A DNA stretch of 64,000 nt, from NCBI RefSeq assembly GCF_000524475.1, contig NZ_BAVQ01000083.1:124001-188000 (forward strand), written 5' to 3'. Positions 1-8,117 of this stretch are shown here, piece after piece (the stretch's first letter is position 1; each line of letters opens with the position of its first letter). The notes beneath the pieces are model-generated. The model saw only the letters and a list, made by a program, of their open reading frames with translations. It made no database searches and was not told the origin of the DNA. This DNA is from Tomitella biformata AHU 1821. Lineage in GTDB: Bacteria; Actinomycetota; Actinomycetes; Mycobacteriales; Mycobacteriaceae. The translations under genes were made by a program, and so were the position numbers.

Positions 1-624
1 GGCCACCAACTGGTGCTGCGGTCGGACCAGCCGACCCTCGACGAGGCCGGCCGCGCGCAGTTGGGCCTGCCGGTGTTCGTCAAGCCGGCCCGTGGCGGCT
101 CCTCCATCGGCATCACCCAGGTCACCAAGTGGGCGGATCTCGACGCGGCCATCGCGCACGCGCGCGAGCACGACCCGAAGGTGATCATTGAGGGCGCGAT
201 CATCGGCCGCGAGGTCGAGTGCGGGGTCCTCGAGATGCCCGACGGAACCGTACGGGCCAGCGTGATCGCCGAGATTAAGATGCCGGAGATGCCCGCCGAC
301 GACGGCGCCTTCTACGACTTCGACACGAAGTACCTCGACGACATCGTCCAGTTCGACGTGCCGGCCAAGCTGGACGACGACGTCACCGCACAGATCCAGG
401 AGCTTGCCGTGCGGGCTTTTCGGTCGCTGGACTGCCAGGGCCTGTCCCGCGTGGACTTCTTCGTCACCGCGGACGGCCCCGTCATCAACGAGATCAACAC
501 GATGCCCGGCTTCACCGCCATCTCGATGTACCCGAAGATGTGGGCGCAGTCGGGCATCGAATATCAGGACCTGCTCACGACCCTGCTGGACACCGCGCTG
601 GCGCGAGGCACCGGACTGCGCTGA
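1..624 (+). CDS. ddl: D-alanine--D-alanine ligase, C-terminal part (cut by window edge)
   Basis: ATP-grasp ligase that joins two D-alanines for peptidoglycan precursors in the cytoplasm. The reading frame is open from base 1, so the N-terminal domain lies outside the window and about 207 codons remain. Visible are the ATP-grasp glycine loop [11 protein letters not shown], the segment [17 protein letters not shown], and the Mg-binding end [21 protein letters not shown], which is typical of Ddl ([10 protein letters not shown]). It faces the DUF3515 gene tail to tail with a 9-base gap, the same neighbour as in mycobacteria (ddlA/Rv2980). Identity is firm; only the 5' end is missing. Confidence 0.95.
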   Translation, partial: GHQLVLRSDQPTLDEAGRAQLGLPVFVKPARGGSSIGITQVTKWADLDAAIAHAREHDPKVIIEGAIIGREVECGVLEMPDGTVRASVIAEIKMPEMPADDGAFYDFDTKYLDDIVQFDVPAKLDDDVTAQIQELAVRAFRSLDCQGLSRVDFFVTADGPVINEINTMPGFTAISMYPKMWAQSGIEYQDLLTTLLDTALARGTGLR

Positions 625-633
625 GCCCCGGGG

Positions 634-1233
634 TTACGGGACGGGGGCGGGCGCGGGATCGATGTCCTGAGCGGGCATCGCGGACTTGATGGCCTCGGAG
701 ACGCCCTGAATAGGCGCGGAGCCGGTGTCGCTCGGCAGTGTCAGCGCCACGTAGGCGGAGCGGTCGACGGCGACCCAGGTGCTGGCGTCGAGGCCCTGCG
801 CGCTGCCGTCGATCTCGAACCACTGCACGTTGTTGACCTCTTGCAGGCTGGTGCCCTGCACGAACTCGAGCGGACGCTGGAAGCCGCAGCGCAGGACGAT
901 CGGCTCCGCGTCCGCGACGGTGGTGCTGCGCCAGGCTGCGACCGACTCCGGCGCTGGGTCCAGCAGGGCGACCTTCTGGTAGTCGCCCATCTCCTCCGGC
1001 AGCGCGCTCATCAGGGCGACGCAGTCCGCGGCGCCCGCATCCGGGGTCTCCGCCGCGCCCACGGCGACCGGCTCGAGGACCGGATTGCGGTTTGCCAGGG
1101 CGGCGGCCACGACCACGCCCGCGACCAGGGCGATCGGCAGCGCGATGGCGGCGGCCATCAGCGCGGGATTGCGACGCGGGGGCGCTGACGTTTCGGTGGG
1201 CTCGGTTGCGGGTTCGCTCGGGTTCTTGGTCAT
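634..1233 (-). CDS. DUF3515 family membrane-anchored protein
   Basis: 199 residues of unknown function. A short cytoplasmic N-terminus rich in Thr, Glu and Pro precedes one hydrophobic segment (about residues 20-45), followed by an extracytoplasmic domain with two cysteines (ADCVALMSALP and VLRCGFQRPL) that could pair. DUF3515 proteins sit between ddl and thiL in mycobacteria, so the context supports the family call. The ATG giving MTKNPSEP was chosen because further upstream the frame reads as basic low-complexity residues without a ribosome site. A role in the envelope is inference. Confidence 0.8.
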   Translation of the reverse strand: MTKNPSEPATEPTETSAPPRRNPALMAAAIALPIALVAGVVVAAALANRNPVLEPVAVGAAETPDAGAADCVALMSALPEEMGDYQKVALLDPAPESVAAWRSTTVADAEPIVLRCGFQRPLEFVQGTSLQEVNNVQWFEIDGSAQGLDASTWVAVDRSAYVALTLPSDTGSAPIQGVSEAIKSAMPAQDIDPAPAPVP

Positions 1234-1391
1234 CAGGGGGTGTCGATTTCCTCTGTGCGTGGTTACGGCTATGCGTGTTTTACGGCTGTGCGTGTTTGGA
1301 TCAGAGGCCGTCACATTAGGATCACGACCGGCGACCACGCTACCGGAGCACCGGCGGGGGCGTCGCCGACGACTAGCTCTGGAGGCGATGG

Positions 1392-2357
1392 GTGACGGGA
1401 CCGACAGTGTCCGAGATCGGCGAGTTCGCGCTGATCGGACGCCTGACAGGCGGTGGTGTGGCGGGCCAGCGGGGAGGGGGCGTGCCGCTCGGCCCTGGAG
1501 ACGACGCGGCCGTGGTCGACGCGCCCGATGGTCGCGTGGTGGCCTGCACCGACATGCTCATCGAAGGCCGCCACTTCCGCCTGGACTGGTCGACGCCGCA
1601 CCAGGTGGGACATAAGGCGATCGCGCAAAACGCCGCCGACATCTATGCGATGGGCGCGCGCCCGACGGCCTTTCTTGTGGCGCTCGGTTGCCCGTCTGAT
1701 ACTCCCGTCAGCGTGCTCGAGCAGATCAATGCGGGGATCTGGGCAGAGGCTCGTTCCTTGGGGTCTCAGGGCGTTCCCATCGTCGGCGGCGATCTCGTGC
1801 AGTCCGCGCAGATCACCATCGCGGTGACCGCGCTCGGCGATCTCGGTGGGCGCGCGGCCGTGGTCCGATCCGGGGCCAGGCCAGGCGATGTGGTGGCGAT
1901 CGCGGGGCGGATCGGCTTCTCGGCGGCCGGCCTCGCCGCGCTCCTCGCGGGCCGTGCCGAGCCGGCCGACCTCATCGAGGCGCACTGCCGCCCCCGGCCG
2001 CCCTATGCGGCCGGCATCGAGGCCGCCGAGTCCGGGGCCACCGCGATGATCGACATCTCCGACGGGCTCTGCGCGGACCTGGGGCACGTGGCCCGTGCCT
2101 CCGGTGTGCAGGTCAATCTGGACTCGGCAGCCCTCGCCCCGCCGGCTGCGCTGGTTGCCCTGGGCGCTGAGCTGGGCATCGACCCGCAAACCTGGATGCT
2201 CGGCGGCGGCGAGGATCATGCCCTCGCCGCGACGTTCCCCGCGGGCTCCGTCCCGGCGGACTGGCTGGTGGTCGGCGTAGTCGTGGACGGTGAGCCCGCG
2301 GTGTTGGTGGACGGGCAGGAATGGGCGGGGCTCCGAGGCTGGCAGTCGTTCGACTGA
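1392..2357 (+). CDS. thiL: Thiamine-monophosphate kinase
   Basis: Phosphorylates thiamine monophosphate to the active cofactor thiamine pyrophosphate, using ATP. 321 residues, normal for the AIR-synthase-fold ThiL family. Motifs in order: LGPGDDAAVV near residue 33, DMLIEGRHFRLDW near 54, GHKAIAQNAADIYAMGARP, the Mg site GGDLVQS, IDISDGLCADLGH near residue 220 and GGGEDHAL near 275. The GTG start has a GGAGG ribosome site 6 bases upstream. It is divergent from the DUF3515 gene and 52 bases before the gamma-carbonic-anhydrase-like gene. Confidence 0.96.
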   Translation: MTGPTVSEIGEFALIGRLTGGGVAGQRGGGVPLGPGDDAAVVDAPDGRVVACTDMLIEGRHFRLDWSTPHQVGHKAIAQNAADIYAMGARPTAFLVALGCPSDTPVSVLEQINAGIWAEARSLGSQGVPIVGGDLVQSAQITIAVTALGDLGGRAAVVRSGARPGDVVAIAGRIGFSAAGLAALLAGRAEPADLIEAHCRPRPPYAAGIEAAESGATAMIDISDGLCADLGHVARASGVQVNLDSAALAPPAALVALGAELGIDPQTWMLGGGEDHALAATFPAGSVPADWLVVGVVVDGEPAVLVDGQEWAGLRGWQSFD

Positions 2358-2409
2358 GAGTCACGCTGAGGCATCGCGAGGGGTCATATTGGCTGGGATA
2401 GATTGCGGT

Positions 2410-2931
2410 ATGGCAATTTATGCGCTCGGCGACCTCGTACCGAACATCGCTCCCGATGCCTATGTGCATCCCGATGCGGTCGTCATCGGGAATGTGACGC
2501 TCAAGGCGGGGGCCTCCGTGTGGCCGCAGGCCGTGCTGCGCGGTGACTACGGGTATATCGAGATCGGCGAGCGCACCAACATCCAGGACGGCAGCGTGCT
2601 GCACTGCACCCCGGTCGACTCGACGATCATCGGCGCGGATTGCGTGGTCGGGCACAACGCCCACATCGAGGGGGCGGCTATCGGCGACGGCACGCTTGTC
2701 GCGTCGGGCTCGGTTGTGCTCAACGGCTCGACGATCGGGGCGGGGTCCATCGTCGGCGCGGGCGCGGTGGTGCCGTTCGGCGCCGTCATCCCCGAGCGCA
2801 GCATGGCGCTGGGGGTGCCGGCGAAGGTCCGCGAGGGCTATGAGGTGCCGCTCGATCATCTCGCGGTCAATGTGGAGGTCTATAAGGCGAACGCCGCGCA
2901 CTACCGCGTCGCGCTGCGGCGGCTGGACTAG
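2410..2931 (+). CDS. Gamma-carbonic-anhydrase-like hexapeptide-repeat protein
   Basis: 173 residues of left-handed beta-helix hexapeptide repeats (for example VIGNVTLKAGASVWPQAV, then IIGADCVVGHNAHIEG and TIGAGSIVGAGAVVPFGAVI), characteristic of the gamma-CA/PaaY/YrdA family. Two candidate metal histidines are visible (SVLHCT and VVGHN). By my alignment the position of the third ligand reads as Glu (HIEG), so carbonic anhydrase activity is doubtful and a bacterial Rv3525c-like role of unknown nature is possible. It ends directly against the ATG of ung with no gap, suggesting cotranscription. Confidence 0.85.
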   Translation: MAIYALGDLVPNIAPDAYVHPDAVVIGNVTLKAGASVWPQAVLRGDYGYIEIGERTNIQDGSVLHCTPVDSTIIGADCVVGHNAHIEGAAIGDGTLVASGSVVLNGSTIGAGSIVGAGAVVPFGAVIPERSMALGVPAKVREGYEVPLDHLAVNVEVYKANAAHYRVALRRLD

Positions 2932-3654
2932 ATGGCTGCCAACCTGATTCCCGAAGACCTGACGGCCCGGATCGACCCGGGCTGGCGTACTGCGCTCGCC
3001 CCGGTAGAGGAGCAGATCGTCGAGATGTCCGAGTTCTTGGCCGCGGAGGACGCCGCGGGGAGGGGGCACCTGCCGGCTACCGAGCACGTGCTGCGGGCCT
3101 TTGAGCGGCCACTGGACCAGGTTCGCGTGCTGATCGTCGGGCAGGACCCATATCCGACGCCCGGGCACGCGGTGGGGCTGAGCTTCTCGGTGGCGCCCGA
3201 CGTGCGGCCGATCCCGCGCAGCCTGACGAACATTTTCCGCGAGTACCGGGACGACCTCGGCTATCCGCAGCCCGCGAACGGCGACCTCTCGCCGTGGTCG
3301 GACGCCGGGGTACTGCTGCTCAACCGGGTTCTCAGCGTGCGACCTGGGGATGCGGGCTCGCACCGGCGGCGGGGCTGGGAGGCGGTGACCGAGCAGGCGA
3401 TCCGGGCGTTGGTGGCCCAGGACCGCCCGCTCGTGGCGATCCTGTGGGGGCGCGACGCAGAGGCTCTGACCCCGATGTTGGGGGAGATCGCCATCATCGC
3501 GTCGGCGCACCCGTCTCCGCTGTCCGCGTCGCGCGGCTTCTTCGGCTCGCGCCCGTTCAGCCGGACCAACGAGCTGCTGCTGGACCGTGGGGGAGAGCCG
3601 GTCGATTGGCGGCTGCCGGCCGAGGAGCCCGCGCAAGCGGGCCTGTGGGATTAA
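2932..3654 (+). CDS. ung: Uracil-DNA glycosylase (family 1)
   Basis: Removes uracil from DNA to start base-excision repair. 240 residues. The catalytic water-activating loop [18 protein letters not shown] is near residue 70 and the minor-groove loop [18 protein letters not shown] near residue 185; both match family 1 UDG. The ATG immediately follows the stop of the upstream gene, so translation is probably coupled. thiL-ung proximity is shared with mycobacteria. The C-terminus is tail to tail with the lipoprotein hydrolase gene. Confidence 0.97.
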   Translation: MAANLIPEDLTARIDPGWRTALAPVEEQIVEMSEFLAAEDAAGRGHLPATEHVLRAFERPLDQVRVLIVGQDPYPTPGHAVGLSFSVAPDVRPIPRSLTNIFREYRDDLGYPQPANGDLSPWSDAGVLLLNRVLSVRPGDAGSHRRRGWEAVTEQAIRALVAQDRPLVAILWGRDAEALTPMLGEIAIIASAHPSPLSASRGFFGSRPFSRTNELLLDRGGEPVDWRLPAEEPAQAGLWD

Positions 3655-3674
3655 GCTGGCGCCTTCTATCGCAA

Positions 3675-4559
3675 CTATCGGACCTGGTCGACAATGTTTT
3701 CGACTGCCGTGATCACCACATCGGGTCGATCCAGCGGAATATCGTGGGAACTGGGGTCGGCGACGACGAGTTGGCGATTCGGAGCGGCGCTGACGAACTG
3801 GGCCTGCGCATCCTTCCACAGCTGGGCGTCCTCCGCCGTGTCGAACGGTGTCTGGGACGAGACGATTGCCGTCGCCGGGACGTCTCCAGGCCAGGACATC
3901 TGGTGGTAGGCGCGATGGTTGGGGCCGTATTCGACAGCCTGCGCTATCAGCTGGCGGGTCTCTCTCGTCTGGGGCTGCTGCTGGAGCGCGGCGATCTGCT
4001 GTGAGTTGGCGGCGACGATCTTGTCGATCTGATCGTCGGTGTAGAACTCCGGGAGCGAGGCGTCGACCAGGACCGCGCCGGCGATCCAGCCCGGGGCGGT
4101 CCGGGCGAACTCGGTGGCGATCTCTCCCGCGAGGGAATGCGACACCAGCACGACGTCCTGGGTGACCCCCAGCTCGGTGAGGCCGGCTTGCAGATCGGCG
4201 ACCGCGTCCTCGACCTTCCACGGGCCGGGGACCTCGTCGCTGCGGCCCTCGCCTGCCCGGTCGTACGTGATGACCATGGACCCCGTGCTTTGCGCCAGTT
4301 TGGGGGCAATGGTGTCCCATTCCGACGAGTCGAGCCCGCCGCCGGCGTCGAGGACGATGGCAGGGGACTGGCCGGGGATCACCTGGAAGGCGAGCTCGTG
4401 GCCGTTGTTCGAGATCAGGTGGACGGACTCCGGCGATGGCCCTTGCTCGGCCGCGGAGGTGGCTGCCTCGGCGCAGGCGCTGAGGCCACCGCCCACGAGT
4501 GCGGCCAGTGCGAGGACGGATGCTGTCGCGCGAAATCGCTTCGGCGGATGGGTGCTCAT
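3675..4559 (-). CDS. Alpha/beta hydrolase, predicted lipoprotein
   Basis: 294 residues. The N-terminus is a lipoprotein signal: basic head, hydrophobic stretch, then LSAC with the lipobox cysteine at about residue 29, so export and lipid anchoring are likely. The hydrolase core has the nucleophile elbow VLVSHSLAGE (Ser between two strands), an oxyanion-type DAGGGLDSSEWD segment, an acidic ADPSSHDIPLDRP end with the candidate catalytic His, and a cap region rich in Gln. Substrate cannot be told. ATG giving MSTHPPKRF was chosen over an ATG 8 codons upstream because it gives a compact signal peptide. It is absent from the syntenic mycobacterial order. Confidence 0.8.
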   Translation of the reverse strand: MSTHPPKRFRATASVLALAALVGGGLSACAEAATSAAEQGPSPESVHLISNNGHELAFQVIPGQSPAIVLDAGGGLDSSEWDTIAPKLAQSTGSMVITYDRAGEGRSDEVPGPWKVEDAVADLQAGLTELGVTQDVVLVSHSLAGEIATEFARTAPGWIAGAVLVDASLPEFYTDDQIDKIVAANSQQIAALQQQPQTRETRQLIAQAVEYGPNHRAYHQMSWPGDVPATAIVSSQTPFDTAEDAQLWKDAQAQFVSAAPNRQLVVADPSSHDIPLDRPDVVITAVENIVDQVR

Positions 4560-4753
4560 GATAAACGTATTCCCCTCATACATAGCTGACTACCTGCGCC
4601 GATTCAATTCGGCTGCAGACTTCAGCATGGCGTGTGCCGGTGCTTGGCCGCATCGCTCTGGTGGGCTGATCGCGGGTAGCTCCCTGGTATGAGAACCGTG
4701 TTGCGGCTGGCCCGCACGGCTGGCCCGCCGAGGACGGCGGCATAGTCGGGGCG

Positions 4754-5755
4754 TCAGTTGAAGGGGAAATCCTCGATCTGCGAGGCGGGGATTCTCGGAA
4801 TATCGAGGGGCTCGCCGAATCTTCCGTTCACGACGATCTGATCGTCGGTGACCTGCTTGATGATGCGGCCGCGGTCGTCAACCCAGTATTCGATGGTCGT
4901 GGGCACCTGAGAGCGAAGCTCCCTGCGCATGTCCGCGTCTGACAGGCCCAACTCGTCGCCGCCGAACTCCTTGGCCAGATTCAAGGAGTATTCGATGAAC
5001 TTCTGTGAATCGACCGTGGCGACCAGCCGCGTGAGGCTCTGCCCCTCGAAGGTGCTCTTGCCCCTGTCCTCGACGCTGGAGTAGACGTCCATCATCTCGC
5101 GCTGGCTGTCCTTGTCGGTGGCAATCGCGATCGACTGGCCAATCAGGGAGAATAGCGGATTCTCGGTGTCGAGCCGGTACCAGGTGTTGCCATCGACGCC
5201 CGGCAACCCCAGTTCCTCGCCAAACCTGATCATCATCTCGCCGTTGTCCAGGTAGAAGGTCGCGCCAGCGGTGGCGCCGCCGGACTGCTCGCTATAGGAG
5301 ATGCCGCGGCCGTAGTCGACCTGCGTGCGGCTGATCTCGGTGCCGGCCACCGTCATGCGGGAGACCATGGGGGTGCTGTCCAGCGTCACATTCGTGGCCG
5401 CGATCAGGGCGTCAGCGGGGCTCGACGCCTGCGCGAACTGCGACTCCGCGGCGGAGGTCGTGGGGCTGGAGCCGGCGAACAGCGCGATCCCGCCGCCGAC
5501 GCCGCCCGCGATCACCAGCGCTCCCGCCAATGCGAGCACGGGGATGAGCCATTTCGGCCTGCCCTTCGGGGCGTGCCCCGGGGGCGGCATCGGGGGCTGC
5601 CACTGCTGGTAGCCGGGCTGCTGCCCCTGCATCGGCGGCTGCCCAGAGGCCTGCGGGGCGGCGGGCGGCGGATACCAGCCCTGCTGCCCGGGGCCCCAGG
5701 GCTGCTGGCCCGTCGGCTGGTTATCGCCTGGCTGGCGACCGAATTCTGGATTCAC
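4754..5755 (-). CDS. Proline/glutamine-rich single-pass membrane protein with exported domain
   Basis: 333 residues of unrecognised function. The first 65 residues are a cytoplasmic, low-complexity Pro/Gln/Gly tail with repeated GQQ, PPP and GYQQW units. One transmembrane helix follows (about 70-95, WLIPVLALAGALVIAGG...). The rest is an extracytoplasmic domain with a beta-rich pattern resembling LppX/LprG-type lipoproteins or related mycobacterial secreted proteins (STPMVSRMTVAG, YLDNGEMMIRFG, WVDDRGRIIKQVTDDQ); this resemblance is by eye only. It lies 94 bases from rpmB on the same strand, separated by a terminator, so it is probably its own unit. Confidence 0.75.
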   Translation of the reverse strand: MNPEFGRQPGDNQPTGQQPWGPGQQGWYPPPAAPQASGQPPMQGQQPGYQQWQPPMPPPGHAPKGRPKWLIPVLALAGALVIAGGVGGGIALFAGSSPTTSAAESQFAQASSPADALIAATNVTLDSTPMVSRMTVAGTEISRTQVDYGRGISYSEQSGGATAGATFYLDNGEMMIRFGEELGLPGVDGNTWYRLDTENPLFSLIGQSIAIATDKDSQREMMDVYSSVEDRGKSTFEGQSLTRLVATVDSQKFIEYSLNLAKEFGGDELGLSDADMRRELRSQVPTTIEYWVDDRGRIIKQVTDDQIVVNGRFGEPLDIPRIPASQIEDFPFN

Positions 5756-5800
5756 GTGTGATCCCCCCGGGTCGGAATTGCGTCATTTTTGCATAGAAAA

Positions 5801-5826
5801 GACCCCGACGCCGAAGCGTCGGGGTC
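5801..5826 (-). terminator. Rho-independent terminator of rpmB with UUCG loop
   Basis: A perfect 11-bp stem (GACCCCGACGC / GCGTCGGGGTC). Read on the minus strand the loop is TTCG, the very stable UUCG tetraloop, and the stem is followed by TTTTCTATG. It starts 29 bases past the rpmB stop, so it should end rpmB transcription before the Pro/Gln-rich membrane protein gene. Confidence 0.85.
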
Positions 5827-5854
5827 CAATCTTCTTGCAGATGTCTAAGAGACC

Positions 5855-6046
5855 TTAACCGCGCGAGACCTTGCCTGCTTTGAGGCAGGAGGTGCACACG
5901 TTCATCTTCTGGCGGTTTCCGAGTCCGATACGCGCACGCACAGTCTGGATATTCGGGTTCCAACGGCGATTGGTCCGCCGGTGCGAGTGCGAGACGGACT
6001 TACCGAAGCCGGGTCCCTTGGCACAGACGTCACAGACGGCAGCCAT
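5855..6046 (-). CDS. rpmB: 50S ribosomal protein L28 (zinc-binding form)
   Basis: 63-residue ribosomal protein. Sequence [20 protein letters not shown] and the core [13 protein letters not shown] are typical. Two CxxC pairs (CDVC near the start, CTSCLKAGK near the end) make this the zinc-binding C+ type, so a zinc-independent paralogue may exist elsewhere in the genome (inference from family knowledge). It is divergent from the DAK2-domain gene, with a good hairpin terminator downstream. Confidence 0.97.
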   Translation of the reverse strand: MAAVCDVCAKGPGFGKSVSHSHRRTNRRWNPNIQTVRARIGLGNRQKMNVCTSCLKAGKVSRG

Positions 6047-6310
6047 AGTCGTCGAACTCCTTGAATAGGGGGATGGGGATACAGTTTTCCTGTGTCGCCT
6101 AACCTAGCAGGCTAGTGACACCGGATACCTCGCACATAGATGCAAGCTAAGCCATCTTCGTGTCGTGGCAACCGAGCAAGAGTAACTCTCCCGGGCCGGG
6201 ATTACCAAACTGGGGACTGTTGCGCTGACCAGAGGTGCGCCACAACACACCCTGTGTCATCGGCTGCCGCTACTGTTGACGCTGTGACTTGGGGCGCGGC
6301 CCCGATATCT

Positions 6311-8017
6311 ATGGGGAAGGGGCATGCCGCGGTGGTGAACGACGCGCTGGATCCTAAGCTGCTGCGACGCTGGCTTGAGGCCTCCTTGAAGGTCCTGATG
6401 GCCAAGTGCGACGAGATTAACGACTTGAACGTGTTCCCGGTGCCGGACTCGGACACCGGATCGAACATTCTGCACACGATGATGGCCGCGGAGCAGGCTC
6501 TCTCCACAGAGTATGCCGACGGCCGGGAGCCCGCACCTGATCAGTTGGGCACCTTGTTCTCAGCGGCGGCGCGAGGCGCGATGTCGGGGGCGCGGGGCAA
6601 CTCCGGCATCATCTTGTCGCAGGTGGTGCGAGGCCTGGCGGAGTGGCCGGACGACAACGCGTTCGGCGGCGACGCCCTGGCCTGGGGACTGTCGAAGGCC
6701 GACGAGTTGGCCCGCGCCGCGATCAGCATCCCAATGGAGGGCACTGTCCTGTCGGTGCTCTCCGCCGCGGCCCGTGCGGCGCAGTCCGCGGCGGAAAAGG
6801 AATCCGCGGGACAGGGCCTCATCCGCACGGCCAGGGACGCCGCCGACGCCGCATATGAGGCGCTGCGACAGACCACCCGGCAGCTTGACGTCTTAGAGGC
6901 CGCGGGTGTCGTGGACGCGGGCGGACTGGGGCTGCTGCTGATTCTCGACGCATTGGTCGAGGCCGCGGCGGGGGAGTCGGTCCCGCGGGAGACCTTCGCC
7001 CGGTCCCGGCGGGCGCAACTAGGTCGTTCTGGCGCGGCGATCGCGCAGGTTCCGCTCGGGCGGGCGGACCTTGGGCTGGCAGAACCGGAGTCGGCGGACT
7101 GCGAGGCCGGCCCGGATGACTACGAGGTCATGTATCTACTCTCCGCGAGCTCTGAGTCCGCGGTGGCGACACTGCGCGTGAGCCTGGAGGAGCAGGGCAA
7201 CTCCGTGGTTATCGTGGGCGACGGCGCGGGCGGCTGGTCGGTGCACGTGCATCTGCGCGATGCCGGCGCGGCCGTCGAACTCGGGCTTGCCGCGGGGACG
7301 ATCCGAAAGGTCCAGATCACGCACTTCGGCGCGCAGCAACGGGACAACCTGGCGTTGCGGCCCGGCCGGGTGGTGCTCGCGGTGGTCCACGGCGCGGAGG
7401 CGGCGGAGCTGTTCCGCGATGAGGGCGCGCACGTCTTCGAGACCGACGGCGAAGTGTCCGGCGCGGGGCTGCTGGACGCGATCGTGGCGACCGGTGTGGG
7501 GGAGGTCGTCCTGTTGCCGAACGGGCTGGTCCGCCAGGAGGATCTTGTCGCGGTCAGCGCGGCCGCCCGCCTACACGGCCAACAGGTGCTGCCGCTGCCC
7601 AGCGCGTCGATGGTGCAGGGACTCGCGTCGATCGCGGTCCACGATCCCCAGCGCCCCGCCACCGACGACACGTACACGATGGCCGAGGCCGCCGCCGGTA
7701 CCCGCTCCGCGCATCTGCGCATCGCGACCGAGCGGGCGTTGACCTGGGCGGGCACCTGCGAGCCGGGGGACGCGCTGGGGCTGATCGGCAACGAGATCCT
7801 GGTAGTGGAGAAGCGCCTGCAGACGGCCGCCGAGACCCTGGTGGACCTGATGCTGGCGACAGGCGGGGAGCTGGTCACGGTGGTCGCGGGACGCGGCGCG
7901 ACGGACGAGCTCCTCGAGATCGTCGAGGAGCATGCGAACCGCCATCATCCGGCGGCCGAGGTGATGACCTATCGCGGCGGCCAGGACGACGATGTGCTGC
8001 AGATAGGCGTCGAATAG
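6311..8017 (+). CDS. DAK2-domain protein, FakA/DhaL-like kinase
   Basis: 568 residues. The N-terminal DhaL-like nucleotide-binding domain is clear: NDLNVFPVPDSDTGSNILHT (metal-binding aspartates), SGARGNSGIILSQVVRG, and VVDAGGLGLLLILDAL. The middle and C-terminal parts (EVMYLLSASS..., GDGAGGWSVHVHL, VVAGRGATDELLEIVEE) match the FakA (fatty acid kinase)/YloV layout, as in Rv2974c next to recG. FakA phosphorylates fatty acids bound by a DegV partner, which is not seen in this window, so the substrate is inferred. Start: ATG giving MGKGHAAVV; in-frame GTGs 7 and 8 codons later follow a purine-rich GGGGAAGGGG and could be the true start. Confidence 0.85.
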   Translation: MGKGHAAVVNDALDPKLLRRWLEASLKVLMAKCDEINDLNVFPVPDSDTGSNILHTMMAAEQALSTEYADGREPAPDQLGTLFSAAARGAMSGARGNSGIILSQVVRGLAEWPDDNAFGGDALAWGLSKADELARAAISIPMEGTVLSVLSAAARAAQSAAEKESAGQGLIRTARDAADAAYEALRQTTRQLDVLEAAGVVDAGGLGLLLILDALVEAAAGESVPRETFARSRRAQLGRSGAAIAQVPLGRADLGLAEPESADCEAGPDDYEVMYLLSASSESAVATLRVSLEEQGNSVVIVGDGAGGWSVHVHLRDAGAAVELGLAAGTIRKVQITHFGAQQRDNLALRPGRVVLAVVHGAEAAELFRDEGAHVFETDGEVSGAGLLDAIVATGVGEVVLLPNGLVRQEDLVAVSAAARLHGQQVLPLPSASMVQGLASIAVHDPQRPATDDTYTMAEAAAGTRSAHLRIATERALTWAGTCEPGDALGLIGNEILVVEKRLQTAAETLVDLMLATGGELVTVVAGRGATDELLEIVEEHANRHHPAAEVMTYRGGQDDDVLQIGVE

Positions 8018-8117
8018 CGTCGCGCCGAACTGGGGTGTCGGTGGGCTGCGGTATGAATGCCGCGATGACCACAGCTGCGCGGAGCACGTTCGCGCGGCAG
8101 GCGAGAAAGGTGGGCTC

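Noticed and set aside
2113-4320. Very long minus-strand frame (735 codons) opposite thiL, ung and neighbours
   Set aside because: Arg/Pro/Gly-rich shadow of genes on the other strand in high-GC DNA.
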